Origin: Allobosea psychrotolerans | GTDB lineage: Bacteria > Pseudomonadota > Alphaproteobacteria > Rhizobiales > Beijerinckiaceae | NCBI RefSeq assembly: GCF_002917105.1 | Contig: NZ_PQFZ01000004.1 | Location: 124,001 to 188,000, forward strand | Direction of reading: 5' to 3' | Length of the DNA: 64,000 nt | Part shown: positions 1 through 8,269 of the stretch, piece by piece | Numbering within the stretch: position 1 is the first letter of the stretch | Layout: every line of letters starts with the position of its first letter | Position numbers and translations under genes: made by a program | Notes under the pieces: model-generated | Told to the model about the DNA's origin: nothing | What the model saw: only the letters and a program-made list of their open reading frames with translations | Databases searched by the model: none

Positions 1-461
1 ACCGAGCGGTGCCCGGCGCGGATCAGCGCCGGCAGATCCTGAGTGACGGTCTGCTCGTCGGGGTTCGCCACCATCAGATGGAAGGCGTAGTCGATGATCG
101 CGCCTTTCTTGGCGAGGGCCGCATAGTCCTCGACCACGCTGGCGAGGTTGGCGCCGCGATGCTGGGCGGCGAAGGAAATCACCGAGGTGGTGCCGCCGAA
201 AGCCGCCGAGCGCGTCGCGGTTTCGAAATTGTCGGCGCTCATCAGCCCGCTGCCCGAGAGCTGTTCGATATGGCAATGGGTGTCGACGCCGCCGGGCAGC
301 ACCAGCTTGCCCTTCGCGTCGATCTCCTGCGTCCCGGTGGGCAGGTCGAGCCCGATCGCGGCGATGCGCCCGGCCCGGATGCCGAGATCGGCCTTGAACA
401 CATCCGTCGCCGTCGCAAGCGTGCCGCCACGGATGACGATGTCGTAGGCAGGGGTCGGCAT
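1..461 (-). CDS. hydA: Dihydropyrimidinase/hydantoinase, N-terminal part (runs off the window)
   Basis: About 153 residues of a cyclic amidohydrolase are visible; the 3' end lies before base 1. The N-terminal beta-sandwich (VIRGGTLAT, GRIAAIG) leads to the metal motif DTHCHIEQ, with His62 and His64 as the HxH zinc ligands, and then SAAFGGTTSVISFAAQ, typical of the D-hydantoinase/dihydropyrimidinase branch. The family opens dihydropyrimidine or 5-substituted hydantoin rings in pyrimidine catabolism. The ATG at 459-461 is the natural start, because the family begins a few residues before the VIRGG strand. The gene is divergent from the MarR regulator at 726, which may control it (inference). 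Substrate choice cannot be fixed from the fragment; allantoinase is less likely from the HCHIEQ variant. Confidence 0.85.
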   Translation of the reverse strand, partial: MPTPAYDIVIRGGTLATATDVFKADLGIRAGRIAAIGLDLPTGTQEIDAKGKLVLPGGVDTHCHIEQLSGSGLMSADNFETATRSAAFGGTTSVISFAAQHRGANLASVVEDYAALAKKGAIIDYAFHLMVANPDEQTVTQDLPALIRAGHRS

Positions 462-725
462 GGGCTGGTTCCTTGGTCAGATAGGACGTCTTGGGTCAGA
501 CAAGAGATCTTGGATCAGGCAGATGATTTGGTCGCGAGGCGCAGTATGCCCGGCATCGGCGCCCGCGCCACGGGCTTCCTCGTATGGCGGGCCTGCGCGC
601 ATGCAAGGCGTCGGCCAGGATAGGCTCTGCAGCCAGGCGGGCTCTACGCGATGCGCCGGCTCATGGCGCTTGCCGCATCCCGCAGCGGCGTGTGAGATAC
701 CGGGCCTGATGTCTCTGGATGCGCC
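462..725. promoter_or_regulatory. Divergent intergenic region between hydA and marR
   Basis: This 264-base stretch separates the two divergent starts, so both promoters must lie here. It contains loosely repeated segments of the form TTGGTCAGAT, TTGGGTCAGAC and TTGGATCAGGCAGAT at about 476-525. These may be operator-like direct repeats next to the hydA start. No further gene is evident. Confidence 0.35.
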
Positions 726-1244
726 ATGCCCTCGACGAAGCGCCACAAGGCCGCTGCCGGCCCGGAGCGGGATGTTCTCGATCTCGGCGGTTACGTTCCC
801 TATTTCCTGACCGCGATTTCCAATACCTGGTCGCGCAGCTCGTCACGGCTCTATCTTGAGCGCTTCGGCGTCGGCGTCACCGAATGGCGCGTCATCTCGC
901 AGCTCGCCATCGAGCCGGCGATCGCGGCGCAGCGCATCTGCGAGGTGATCGGGCTCGACAAGGGTGCGGTCAGCCGCAGCGTCGCGACCTTGGTCGCCGC
1001 CCACCATGTCACTGAGCGCCCCGACGATCGCGACGCCCGCCGGCAGGTGCTGGAACTGACGCCGAGCGGCTATGCCCTGCATGACGAATTGATCGCGCTC
1101 GCCACCGCCCGCGAGCGCTTGCTGCTCGAAGGCTTCACGGCGGAGGAAAAGGCGCAGTTGACCGGCTTCCTGCACCGGCTGCATGCCAGGCTGCCGCAAC
1201 TGCGCGATTTCAGGCTGGAGCGCGAAATCCCGCCCGCGAGCTAG
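726..1244 (+). CDS. MarR family transcriptional regulator
   Basis: A 172-residue winged-helix DNA-binding protein. Residues about 50-92 carry the helix-turn-helix (ICEVIGLDKGAVSRSVATLV), followed by the wing with the MarR signature ERPDDRDARRQVLELT (97-112) and a C-terminal dimerisation helix. MarR proteins usually repress divergent or adjacent genes and release DNA on binding small aromatic ligands. It is divergent from the dihydropyrimidinase gene, so control of pyrimidine or hydantoin degradation is a reasonable guess but not shown. The stop TAG lies within the first bases of a dispersed repeat that follows directly, so the repeat end may supply the stop codon. Confidence 0.88.
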   Translation: MPSTKRHKAAAGPERDVLDLGGYVPYFLTAISNTWSRSSSRLYLERFGVGVTEWRVISQLAIEPAIAAQRICEVIGLDKGAVSRSVATLVAAHHVTERPDDRDARRQVLELTPSGYALHDELIALATARERLLLEGFTAEEKAQLTGFLHRLHARLPQLRDFRLEREIPPAS

Positions 1245-1310
1245 GGCGTTTTCGAGCGAAGTGCATACCGGTTCGCGTGAAGAAAACGCATCAAAACAGG
1301 GACCCGGAGC
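1243..1310. repeat. Dispersed intergenic repeat (GCGTTTTCGAGCGAAGTG type)
   Basis: Close copy of the elements at 6762, 10502 and 11252: TAGGGCGTTTTCGAGCGAAG followed by an ACCGGTT core and GAAAACGC. The outer GCGTTTTC and GAAAACGC arms are complementary, so the transcript can fold into a hairpin. Confidence 0.8.
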
Positions 1311-1316
1311 GCCTTG

Positions 1317-1568
1317 TCACCAGCGCCGGAAACCGTAGCCGAAGCCGTAGCCGTAATAGGGGCCATAATAGTCGCGCTCGACCCAGACCCTGCGGCTGGC
1401 CGAGCGGTCGAGCTCGATATGGAGCAGGCAATTCGCATAGCCGTCGGTGCCGGGGCGGAAGCCGTAGGAGCGGCAGCGCTCCTCGTCGAGCGCGCGTCGC
1501 TCGGCAATCGTGACGCAGCCGCTGCCGAGAAGAGCCAACCCAAATGCTGCGATCAAACCGAGCTTCAT
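1317..1568 (-). CDS. Small putative lipoprotein
   Basis: An 83-residue protein starting at the ATG complementary to 1566-1568; the frame is open further upstream, but only this start gives a signal peptide. Residues 1-17 form a hydrophobic signal ending in a lipobox (LLGSGC), with Cys18 as the predicted lipidated residue. The mature part is polar, has two more cysteines, and ends in an aromatic and glycine-rich tail (YYGPYYGYGFGYGF). It is probably anchored in the outer or inner membrane and exposed to the periplasm. No family function is recognised. It is transcribed divergently from nothing obvious and lies downstream-facing to the MarR gene. Confidence 0.7.
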   Translation of the reverse strand: MKLGLIAAFGLALLGSGCVTIAERRALDEERCRSYGFRPGTDGYANCLLHIELDRSASRRVWVERDYYGPYYGYGFGYGFRRW

Positions 1569-1644
1569 GGCACCTGACTCCCTTGGCCGTGATCCGCACC
1601 GAATCAAGCCGAGAAATGCGTCAAGATTCCGAGTAACCCGTCTC

Positions 1645-2979
1645 TCAGGCGTAACGCTTTGCCGCCATTCCATGCGAGCGGCGCAGCGCCGCCAGATCGA
1701 GCCCCGGCACGGCCCCGTCGATCACCCGCCAGGCGCCGGCGACCATCACCCGGTCGGCCCGGTTCGCGCCGCACAGCACCAGCGCCGCGACCGGGTCATG
1801 CGCGCCGGAGAAGCGCAATTCGTCGAGGCAAAACAGCGCCAGATCCGCCTGCATGCCAGGTGCGATCCGCCCGATATCGCTGCGCCCGAGGCAGCGCGCC
1901 GAGCCCTCCGTCGCCCAGCGGATCACGTCGCGCGCGGTAACAGCCGCGGCGCTCTCATAGCGCAGGCGGTTGATCAGCAAAGCGTGGCGCAACTCCTCCA
2001 TCAGGTTGGAGCCGTCATTGGAGGCTGAGCCGTCGACGCCCAAGCCCAGCGGCGCCCCGGCCGCTTCCAATTCGCGCGTCCGGCAGAAGCCCGACGCCAG
2101 CACGCCGTTCGAGGTCGGGCAATGGCAGACGCCGACGCCGGCGGCTCCCAGCTTTTCGCATTCCTCGCAGCTGAAATGCACGCCATGCGCCAGCCAGGTC
2201 TTTGGCCGCATCCAGCCGGTCTCCTCCAGCAGGTCGAGCGGGCGCTTGCCATAGACTTCCAGGCAATAGGCGTCCTCGTCCCTGGTCTCGGCGAGATGGG
2301 TGTGCAGCGGCGCATCGAAGCGCGCTGCCAGCTCGGCGCTCTTTTTCATCAGCGCCGGCGTCACCGAAAATGGCGAACAGGGTGCAAGCGCGATCTGGAT
2401 CATGCTGCCCGGCGCGGGATCGTGAAACAGGGAAAGCACCCGCTCGCTGTCGGTCAGGATCGTCTCCTCATCCTGGACGACGGAGTCGGGAGGCAGCCCG
2501 CCATCCTTCTGCGACAGGTTCATCGAGCCGCGCGAGATCGTGGCGCGGATGCCCAGAGCCCGCGCCTCCTCGACCGCGATGTCGACGGCGTTCTCCAGCC
2601 CCTTCGGATAGAGGTAATGATGGTCCGCCGCCATGGTGCAGCCTGAGAGCAAAAGCTCCGTCAGCGCGACGCGGACCGCCAAGCGCAGGTCATCGGGCGT
2701 CAGTCTCGCCCAAAGCGGATAGAGTGCGGTCAGCCAGGGAAACAGCTCGCGATCGATCGCGGCCGGATGGGCTCGCGTCAGCGTCTGGTAGAAATGGTGA
2801 TGCGTGTTGATCAGGCCGGGCAGCACGACATGGCGCGAGGCGTCGAAGACCGCATCGACGGGCAGGGCAGGGGACCCGCCCGCCGGCACGAGCTCGGCGA
2901 TGATCGCGCCGTCGACGATGATCCCGCCGCCGGCCTTGTCCGCGACGATGCCGAGCGGGTTCCTGATCCAGAGGCGCAT
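1645..2979 (-). CDS. 8-oxoguanine deaminase (amidohydrolase superfamily)
   Basis: A 444-residue amidohydrolase of the AtzB/TrzN-like group. Zinc ligands appear in LINTHHHFYQ (His60-62), in HTHLAET (about 226), in WLAHGVHF (about 263) and in LGVDGSASND (about 318). The ring of signature phrases (GSMNLSQKDGGLPPD, LAPCSPFSVTP, ELRFSGAHDP, CGANRADRVMV) closely matches my recollection of the characterised Pseudomonas 8-oxoguanine deaminase group, which converts 8-oxoguanine to urate in salvage or detoxification of oxidised purines. Hydroxydechloroatrazine ethylaminohydrolase is a common automatic label for the same group. It is a single gene facing away from the secreted protein at 3070. It may belong functionally with the ring-opening dihydropyrimidinase at the window start (inference). 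Confidence 0.85.
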   Translation of the reverse strand: MRLWIRNPLGIVADKAGGGIIVDGAIIAELVPAGGSPALPVDAVFDASRHVVLPGLINTHHHFYQTLTRAHPAAIDRELFPWLTALYPLWARLTPDDLRLAVRVALTELLLSGCTMAADHHYLYPKGLENAVDIAVEEARALGIRATISRGSMNLSQKDGGLPPDSVVQDEETILTDSERVLSLFHDPAPGSMIQIALAPCSPFSVTPALMKKSAELAARFDAPLHTHLAETRDEDAYCLEVYGKRPLDLLEETGWMRPKTWLAHGVHFSCEECEKLGAAGVGVCHCPTSNGVLASGFCRTRELEAAGAPLGLGVDGSASNDGSNLMEELRHALLINRLRYESAAAVTARDVIRWATEGSARCLGRSDIGRIAPGMQADLALFCLDELRFSGAHDPVAALVLCGANRADRVMVAGAWRVIDGAVPGLDLAALRRSHGMAAKRYA

Positions 2980-3069
2980 GCACGAATCCTGTCTGGCGCT
3001 TTCGTCGCCGGTGTTCCCATGGTTGCGGCGACCAGAAGCCAGGCTGGTGGCGAAAGCAACAGCCGCGCG

Positions 3070-3372
3070 TCAGTCGAACCAGACCGGGTCGCGGCTCTTG
3101 CAGCGATAGCCGATGAAGCAGCTCGGCGTGTCGCGGCTCGGCACCCAGGCGGGCTCTATCCCCTCGTCGAACTCGCAAAAGCTGCGGTTGGCGACGAAGC
3201 GGTCATAGGTATAGCCGCCGGTGCCGAGCACGATCGCCCCGTTCGCCGCGACGCTCTGGCGGTTGACGCTGCAGGGGCGGTTCGTGGTTGAAGGACGCGA
3301 TTGCGCGAGCGCGGCTTCGAGCGGCATGGTCGGCAGCAAGCACAAGGCCAAGTACAAGGCGATGCGTTTCAT
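3070..3372 (-). CDS. Secreted protein of unknown function
   Basis: A 100-residue protein whose start is set by a strong Shine-Dalgarno (GGAGGGG) 4-5 nt before the ATG complementary to 3370-3372. A signal peptide covers about residues 1-23 ([14 protein letters not shown], cleavage after a small-residue motif near ALAQS). The mature domain has four cysteines that could form two disulfides in the periplasm. It contains the phrase [19 protein letters not shown]. No family is recognised. The gene is divergent from dapD with about 140 bp between starts. Confidence 0.6.
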   Translation of the reverse strand: MKRIALYLALCLLPTMPLEAALAQSRPSTTNRPCSVNRQSVAANGAIVLGTGGYTYDRFVANRSFCEFDEGIEPAWVPSRDTPSCFIGYRCKSRDPVWFD

Positions 3373-3516
3373 GGTCCCCTCCGGTGCGTTGGGCATGGTG
3401 GCGACAGCTTAACCGGTATTCGGGCCTGGCGTTCCCGCATATGTCCTTGCGCCTTGACGCCGCCGCCCTCATCCGCCATCGCTCCGCGCGACTTTTTCGC
3501 CCGCCGGAGCGCCGCC

Positions 3517-4359
3517 ATGTCCCTGACCGATCTCGCCGCCACCATCGACGCCGCCTGGGAGGCTCGCTCCGAGATCGGCATCAACACCAAGGGTGCGGTC
3601 CGCGAGGCGGTCGAACAGGCGATCGAATTGCTCGATGCGGGCGAGGCCCGCGTGGCCGAGAAGATCGGCGCTGAGTGGGTCGTGCATCAATGGCTGAAGA
3701 AGGCGGTGCTGCTCTCCTTCCGCCTGACCGACAACATGATCATCGCCAATGGCCCCGGCGAAGGCGTGTTCTGGGACAAGGTGCCCTCCAAGTTCGAGGG
3801 CTGGGGCGAGAACCGCTTCCGCGCCGCGGGCTTCCGCGTCGTGCCGCCGGCCGCCGCGCGCAAGGGCTCCTTCCTCGCCCCGAACGTCGTGCTGATGCCG
3901 TCCTTCGTCAATATCGGCGCCTATGTCGACAGCGGCACCATGGTCGATACCTGGGCGACGGTCGGCTCCTGCGCCCAGATCGGCAAGAACGTCCATCTCT
4001 CGGGCGGCGTCGGTATCGGCGGCGTGCTCGAACCGCTGCAGGCCAACCCGACGATCATCGAGGACAACTGCTTCATCGGCGCCCGCTCCGAGGTGGTCGA
4101 GGGCGTGATTGTCGGCGAGGGCTCGGTGCTCTCGATGGGCGTGTTCCTCTCGGCTTCGACCAAGATCGTCGACCGCGCCACCGGCCAGATCCATATCGGC
4201 AAGGTGCCGCCCTATTCAGTGGTGGTCCCGGGCTCGCTGCCCGGCAAGCCCTTCCCGGACGGCACGCCGGGCCCCTCGCTCTCCTGCGCCGTCATCGTCA
4301 AGACGGTCGACGCCCAGACGCGCTCGAAGACCGGCATCAACGAATTGCTGCGCGACTGA
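3517..4359 (+). CDS. dapD: 2,3,4,5-tetrahydropyridine-2,6-dicarboxylate N-succinyltransferase
   Basis: A 280-residue acyltransferase of the left-handed beta-helix family, the usual DapD length. It catalyses succinyl-CoA-dependent acylation of tetrahydrodipicolinate in the lysine and meso-diaminopimelate pathway in the cytoplasm. An N-terminal helical domain (1-100, with [17 protein letters not shown]) precedes hexapeptide repeats ([20 protein letters not shown] through [20 protein letters not shown]) and a C-terminal strand region with [12 protein letters not shown]. The ATG at 3517 is preceded by CGGAGC; upstream in-frame codons are shadow sequence over the neighbouring gene. Here the gene stands alone, apart from dapE. 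It converges on the DUF1269 gene across a palindromic repeat. Confidence 0.95.
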   Translation: MSLTDLAATIDAAWEARSEIGINTKGAVREAVEQAIELLDAGEARVAEKIGAEWVVHQWLKKAVLLSFRLTDNMIIANGPGEGVFWDKVPSKFEGWGENRFRAAGFRVVPPAAARKGSFLAPNVVLMPSFVNIGAYVDSGTMVDTWATVGSCAQIGKNVHLSGGVGIGGVLEPLQANPTIIEDNCFIGARSEVVEGVIVGEGSVLSMGVFLSASTKIVDRATGQIHIGKVPPYSVVVPGSLPGKPFPDGTPGPSLSCAVIVKTVDAQTRSKTGINELLRD

Positions 4360-4370
4360 TCGCAACCCTT

Positions 4371-4456
4371 GCCGTCATTCTCGGGCTTGTCCCGAGAATC
4401 TCGTGACCAGAGTGCGCTGGTGCCTAGGATGGTCGGGGCAAGCCCGACCATGACGC
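4371..4456. repeat. Palindromic intergenic repeat (GTCATTCTCGGG type), possible bidirectional terminator
   Basis: Two hairpins lie between the convergent dapD and DUF1269 genes: ATTCTCGGGCTTGTCCCGAGAAT (two complementary arms, 4377-4399), and ATGGTCGGG paired with CCCGACCAT (4429-4451). The same composite recurs at 39634-39750 before cobU. Confidence 0.7.
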
Positions 4457-4513
4457 GCTTCGGATCCCGGGCCTCCCTCAGGCCGCCCGGGACTGATGTG
4501 AGAGGCTGGTGCC

Positions 4514-5065
4514 TCACCCCACCGGCGAAGGCGCGCCCGCGCCTTCCGGAGCCGGGGCAGGAGCGGCCGCCGGCGTCTTCGGCGTTCCCGCCAGGGCATC
4601 GCGCAATTGCTGCTCGCGGCTATGGTCGAGCGAGGTTTTCAGCACCACGCCGCCCGTGCCCTTGACGGCGTCGAGCACCTTGTCGGCGGTCATCTTGTTG
4701 ATCAGCAGGAAGAGCGCGGCATTGCCCGGCTGGAGGTTGGCGGCGAGCTCCTTCATGAAGCCGTCATTGACGCCGTAATCGGTCAATGCTCCGCCGAGCG
4801 CGCCCGATGCCGCGCCCAGCGCCGCGCCGAACACCGGCATCAGGAAGATCGCGCCGATCAGCAGACCCCAGAACGAGCCGGAGACCGCGCCGAGCGCGGT
4901 GGTGTTGAGCAACTGGTTCAACTTGATCTTGCCGCCCTCATGCATCACCGCGATGGCGGCGTCGCCGAGCTCGATCAGGTATTCCTTCTGCAGCGAGACG
5001 ATCTTCTGGCGCATTTCCTCGGCGCGGGCCTCGGTCGGATAGACGATGACGACGAGATCGGACAT
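4514..5065 (-). CDS. DUF1269 family protein
   Basis: A 183-residue protein with start at the ATG complementary to 5063-5065, preceded by GGAG. The N-terminal half (LVVIVYPTEARAEEMRQKIVSLQKEYLIELGDA) and the central Gly/Ala-rich hydrophobic hairpin (about 61-95, WGLLIGAIFLMPVFGAALGA) are those of the DUF1269 (small general membrane-associated) family. The following ALTDYGVNDGFMKELA segment also fits the family. The C-terminus is a Pro/Ala-rich tail. Function is unknown; such genes are often stress-linked. It lies downstream of, and in the same direction as, the MFS exporter with an 89-bp gap, so read-through expression is possible. Confidence 0.8.
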   Translation of the reverse strand: MSDLVVIVYPTEARAEEMRQKIVSLQKEYLIELGDAAIAVMHEGGKIKLNQLLNTTALGAVSGSFWGLLIGAIFLMPVFGAALGAASGALGGALTDYGVNDGFMKELAANLQPGNAALFLLINKMTADKVLDAVKGTGGVVLKTSLDHSREQQLRDALAGTPKTPAAAPAPAPEGAGAPSPVG

Positions 5066-5154
5066 GGGATGCTCCTGCGTGAAGGCGTGACGAAACCTGC
5101 CGCGGCGATGTGGCGGGCTCGTGGCGAACGCGCGGGGGACGGCGACTGTTCCGG

Positions 5155-6654
5155 CTATTCGCCGCCGGCCGCCTTGGCCGCTTCCACCGCGCTGCCGCGC
5201 AGGGGCAGTTCCTTCATCCGCACCATCAGCAGCAGCGCCATCGCGAAGCCGAAGCAGGTCGCTGCGAAAACATAACGGAACAGCTCGATCATCGTCGCGC
5301 GATCGACCGTTCCCAGCTTCAGCGCCTCGGGCGAGAGCCCGACGCCGGCCCCGCCGACGCCGCCGAGCACGATCGCGCCGAACACCGCCACGATCAGGGC
5401 GCCGCCGATCTGGCGGAAGAAATTCGCGATCGCGGTCGCTGTGCCGAGCTGATGCGGCAGCACCGCGTTCTGGATCGAGACCGTCGCCACGGGCAGCATG
5501 GTGCCGAGCCCCAGGCTGATCACCGCCAGCGTCAGTGAGAAGGGCAGGAGCGGCATCTGCCCGGCATAGATCGTCAGCAGCGCCGCGCCCAATGTCGCGA
5601 CGCTCAGCCCCGCCATCGGCACGCGCTTGTAATGCGTCAATCGCGTCAGCGAGCGGCCCGACAAGGTCGCGCCCATCACGGTGCCGCAGGTGAGCGGCAG
5701 GAGGCCGAGGCCCGAGGCGGCCGCGCTCATCCCCGCCACCGTCTCGAAATAGAGCGGCAGATAGATCGTCAGGCCGATGAAGGTGCCCATGCCGAAGCCG
5801 GCGGCCATCGTACCCATCCGCACCACTGGATTGGCGAGGAGGTCGAGCGGGATCAGCGGCTCGGCTGCCGTCCGCAGCCGCCAGGCGAAGACGGCCCACA
5901 ATACGACCGAGAAGGCCACGAGTCCGATGATCCGGGCCGAGGCCCAGGGGTAATAGGTGCCACCCCAGGAGAGCGCGAGCAGCAGTGTCATCGTCGCGCT
6001 GGTCATCAGCAATGCGCCGGCGACGTCGAGCTTGTGCGGTCGCTCGTGGCGCGGCAGCCGCTTCAAGGCCGAACTCGTCATCCAATAGGCGGCGAGCCCC
6101 AATGGCAGGTTGATCCAGAAGATCACCGACCAGTGCAGCGCCTCGGCGATGATCCCGCCCAGAACCGGGCCGAGCACGGAAGAGGCCATGAAGACGGCGG
6201 CGAAATAGACCTGATATCTGCCGCGCTCCTTGGGTGAGACCATGTCGGCGATGATGGTCTGAGCCAGGGCGATCAGCCCGCCGCCGCCGAGACCCTGGAC
6301 AAAGCGCGCTATCACCAGGAGCCAGAGGTTCGGAGCAAGCGCACACGCCACGGAACCGACGACGAAGACGACGATGCCCGAGAGCAGCGTCACCCGCCGG
6401 CCATGGATGTCGGCGAGCTTGCCGTAGAGCGGCGTCACCGCTGTCGAGGCGAGCAGATAGGCCGTCACGACCCAGGGCAGATGCGTGACATCGTTGAGCT
6501 CGCGCCCGATCGTCGGCATCGCGGTGGCGACGATGGTCTGGTCCAGCGCCGCCAGCAACATGGCGAGCATGATGCCGAACAGGATGCTGCGAATATCCTC
6601 ATGGGTAAGGGGCGCTGGATGCGCCGCCGTCTCGACCCGTTTGTCCATCGTCAC
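5155..6654 (-). CDS. MFS multidrug exporter, DHA2 (EmrB/QacA-like, 14-TM) family
   Basis: A 499-residue integral membrane protein. Family motifs visible are LDQTIVATAMPTIGREL (motif D1, about 37-53), the motif A-like GKLADIHGRR (about 78-87), RFVQGLGGGGLIALAQ (motif B), and VLGPVLGGIIAE (motif C, the antiporter signature). Fourteen hydrophobic segments are expected for this length. It probably exports drugs or other amphiphiles by proton antiport across the inner membrane. No adjacent HlyD-type adaptor is present, so it may act alone. The substrate is unknown. Confidence 0.9.
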   Translation of the reverse strand: MTMDKRVETAAHPAPLTHEDIRSILFGIMLAMLLAALDQTIVATAMPTIGRELNDVTHLPWVVTAYLLASTAVTPLYGKLADIHGRRVTLLSGIVVFVVGSVACALAPNLWLLVIARFVQGLGGGGLIALAQTIIADMVSPKERGRYQVYFAAVFMASSVLGPVLGGIIAEALHWSVIFWINLPLGLAAYWMTSSALKRLPRHERPHKLDVAGALLMTSATMTLLLALSWGGTYYPWASARIIGLVAFSVVLWAVFAWRLRTAAEPLIPLDLLANPVVRMGTMAAGFGMGTFIGLTIYLPLYFETVAGMSAAASGLGLLPLTCGTVMGATLSGRSLTRLTHYKRVPMAGLSVATLGAALLTIYAGQMPLLPFSLTLAVISLGLGTMLPVATVSIQNAVLPHQLGTATAIANFFRQIGGALIVAVFGAIVLGGVGGAGVGLSPEALKLGTVDRATMIELFRYVFAATCFGFAMALLLMVRMKELPLRGSAVEAAKAAGGE

Positions 6655-6761
6655 TCGGCCTGCCCGTGCGTTGGGAGAATGGCAGACTTGTAAGGCTGGG
6701 GCATGCCATGCGCCAGAGGCGGGACGTGCCGCCGCTGCATAGCGGACCGGCCAGTCCTGCT

Positions 6762-6865
6762 AGAGCGTTTTCGAGCGAAGTGGATACCGGTTCGCGTGAA
6801 GAAAACGCGTCAGAACAAAGAACTGGAGCATCGGCCCGAAAAGTGGGAACCGGTTTTCGGGACAG
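6762..6865. repeat. Composite dispersed repeat (GCGTTTTCGA type plus CGGCCCGAAAAGTGGGAACC type)
   Basis: Two repeat types are joined here. TAGAGCGTTTTCGAGCGAAG with the ACCGGTT core matches the copy at 1243. CATCGGCCCGAAAAGTGGGA with an ACCGG core and TTTTCGGGAC matches the pair at 8102 and 8161. The element lies between the Atu4866-type gene and the exporter start. Confidence 0.8.
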
Positions 6866-6893
6866 GCCGGCGCCAGATCAAAGCCCCGCTGCC

Positions 6894-7292
6894 TCAGCGT
6901 TCCCGCCGTAACACCATCCCAGCATGGTACAGCACGCCGTCGACGAAATTGCCGTCGGCGGTGAAGCCGGTATCGTCGACATAGTCAATATGCTCGCCTG
7001 TGATGCTGTAGCGCCCGCGATAGGCGCTCTTGCGGTTGCCCCTGTCCTCGTCATAGCGGCCATTCGGCAGCAATTCGTGCCGGATATGGCCGTCGGCCGT
7101 CACCCACATCCCGACGTAGGGATGCGGCGCGGTCTCGCGCGCCGCGGCGTTGGCTTGCACGGTGGTGGTCATCTGTCGCTCCTGAAGAAGGGTCTGGGCC
7201 GTCGAGGTGCGCGTCGCCGAGACCTGCGTCGCCAATGCGAGCAGGGTGGCGGCAAGCAGCGGCTTCGCGGGATGGCTTCGGTGATGCTCCAT
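6894..7292 (-). CDS. Atu4866 domain protein
   Basis: A 132-residue frame whose C-terminal 80 residues (HPYVGMWVTADGHIRHELLP, RKSAYRGRYSITGEHIDYVDDTGFTADGNF, YHAGMVLRRE) match the Agrobacterium Atu4866 small beta-barrel family of unknown function. The start is ambiguous. The ATG at 7292 gives a plausible signal peptide (LLAATLLALATQVSA). An internal ATG at 7172 has a better Shine-Dalgarno (AGGAG, 6 nt away) and would give a 92-residue cytoplasmic protein. The gene is monocistronic as far as visible. Confidence 0.75.
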   Translation of the reverse strand: MEHHRSHPAKPLLAATLLALATQVSATRTSTAQTLLQERQMTTTVQANAAARETAPHPYVGMWVTADGHIRHELLPNGRYDEDRGNRKSAYRGRYSITGEHIDYVDDTGFTADGNFVDGVLYHAGMVLRRER

Positions 7293-7837
7293 CGCAGTCT
7301 CGCTTGGTCCGATCTCGGATGAAGACGACCTTGCGGCCGAGCGGGCGTGGGCCGATAGACCAATCCTTGCCGATGATTGCCGGATCCTTCGGCAGGCAGG
7401 GCAGAATGCTGAAGAGCTGTTGCAGTTCGACCGGCCGGCCCCACGAAGTCAAAATCGTGTTCGCGAGGCCCAAATCTTGTTCAAGAAGCCCGGGTCTTGT
7501 TTGCGAAGCTCACGCCTTATTATTGCGCGGCCCTTACAATGGGCGGCTGCCTTCCCCATGTCCGAGGGACGGTCGTCGAGAACAAGCCGCCTTGCGGTTG
7601 ATCTGTTTTGGCCTAACCGTCCTTGAGAAAACGATCAGCTTGCTTGAGCCCCTCGGGAGCCGACGGCGCACATACACAGTGGAGCGGGCTCTCGCTGCGT
7701 TCGGCGCACGCTTGCGCCGGTCATCGGTGGCCCGCGCGCTCTGGCTCAGCCGCGCTTCCGGACCGTGGATCAGCAGGTTGCGGCGCTGGCGTCGTGAAGC
7801 TGGTCGTGACAGGCAACCGCAAGAAAGCAGGCCGATC
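7293..7837. other. 545-base region without a recognisable gene
   Basis: No frame here has a recognisable domain or a good ribosome binding site. On the minus strand a frame starting at 7473 reads GRPVELQQLFSILPCLP and then KDWSIGPRPLGRKVVFIRD before running into the Atu4866 gene in another phase. It looks protein-like for about 60 residues and may be a decayed gene remnant. The plus strand near 7620-7830 is Arg/Ser-rich in all frames, as expected of non-coding GC-rich DNA. Runs such as TCTTGTTCAAGAAG and TCTTGTTTGCGAAG (about 7470-7505) are repeated but unassigned. Confidence 0.45.
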
Positions 7838-8101
7838 ATGGCACTGAATTTTCCAAACCCGGTCCGTAGTTTCGACGCAGGGCGTTCCTGCGTCAGCTTC
7901 TGGGGCTCGGATGCCTCGCTGGAGATCACGTTCCAGATCGAGATGGATGCCCTGCGCAAGCTGGGCTCCGGCATCGATGACAGTCAGGCGCAGGTGCTCG
8001 ATGTCTTCGATCGGAACCGGGACAGGATCCTGAAGGCGGCCGCGAACGCCTATGCGCGGCACCGGGCCAGCTATCACCGCCTGACACCTGCCGATTTCTA
8101 G
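7838..8101 (+). CDS. DUF1488 family protein
   Basis: An 87-residue protein beginning at the ATG at 7838 (MALNFPNPVRSFD). The pattern of a short N-terminal strand, then GRSCVSFWGSDASLEITFQIEMDALRKL, then a helix ending in a basic NAYARHR segment, fits the DUF1488 family of small proteins common in Hyphomicrobiales. Its function is unknown. Frame extension upstream of 7838 is uninformative Arg/Ser-rich sequence, so the short start is preferred. The stop codon abuts a dispersed repeat. Confidence 0.7.
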   Translation: MALNFPNPVRSFDAGRSCVSFWGSDASLEITFQIEMDALRKLGSGIDDSQAQVLDVFDRNRDRILKAAANAYARHRASYHRLTPADF

Positions 8102-8138
8102 GCATCGGCCCGAAAAGTGGGAACCGGTTTTCGGGACA
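8102..8138. repeat. Palindromic repeat copy 1 (CCCGAAAAGTGGGAACCGG type)
   Basis: The arms CCCGAAAA and TTTTCGGG flank a GTGGGAACCGG core. The element sits directly after the DUF1488 stop, is identical to the copy 59 bases downstream, and matches the half-element at 6829. Confidence 0.85.
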
Positions 8139-8160
8139 AGCCGATGCAAGATAACTCGGC

Positions 8161-8197
8161 CATCGGCCCGAAAAGTGGGAACCGGTTTTCGGGACAA
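8161..8197. repeat. Palindromic repeat copy 2 (CCCGAAAAGTGGGAACCGG type)
   Basis: Identical to the element at 8102-8138, forming a direct pair with a 59-base period. It lies upstream of the 68-residue protein gene. Confidence 0.85.
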
Positions 8198-8269
8198 GTC
8201 GATGCTGTTGCGGCGCTGCGTCGCGCAACCTGCTCCAACGCCTCAATCCGTCTCAGGGGAGATGATGAC

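Noticed and set aside
4514..6346. A 610-codon minus frame joining DUF1269 sequence to upstream DNA
   Set aside because: The upstream part is an out-of-frame reading of the MFS exporter; DUF1269 starts at 5065 with a good ribosome site.
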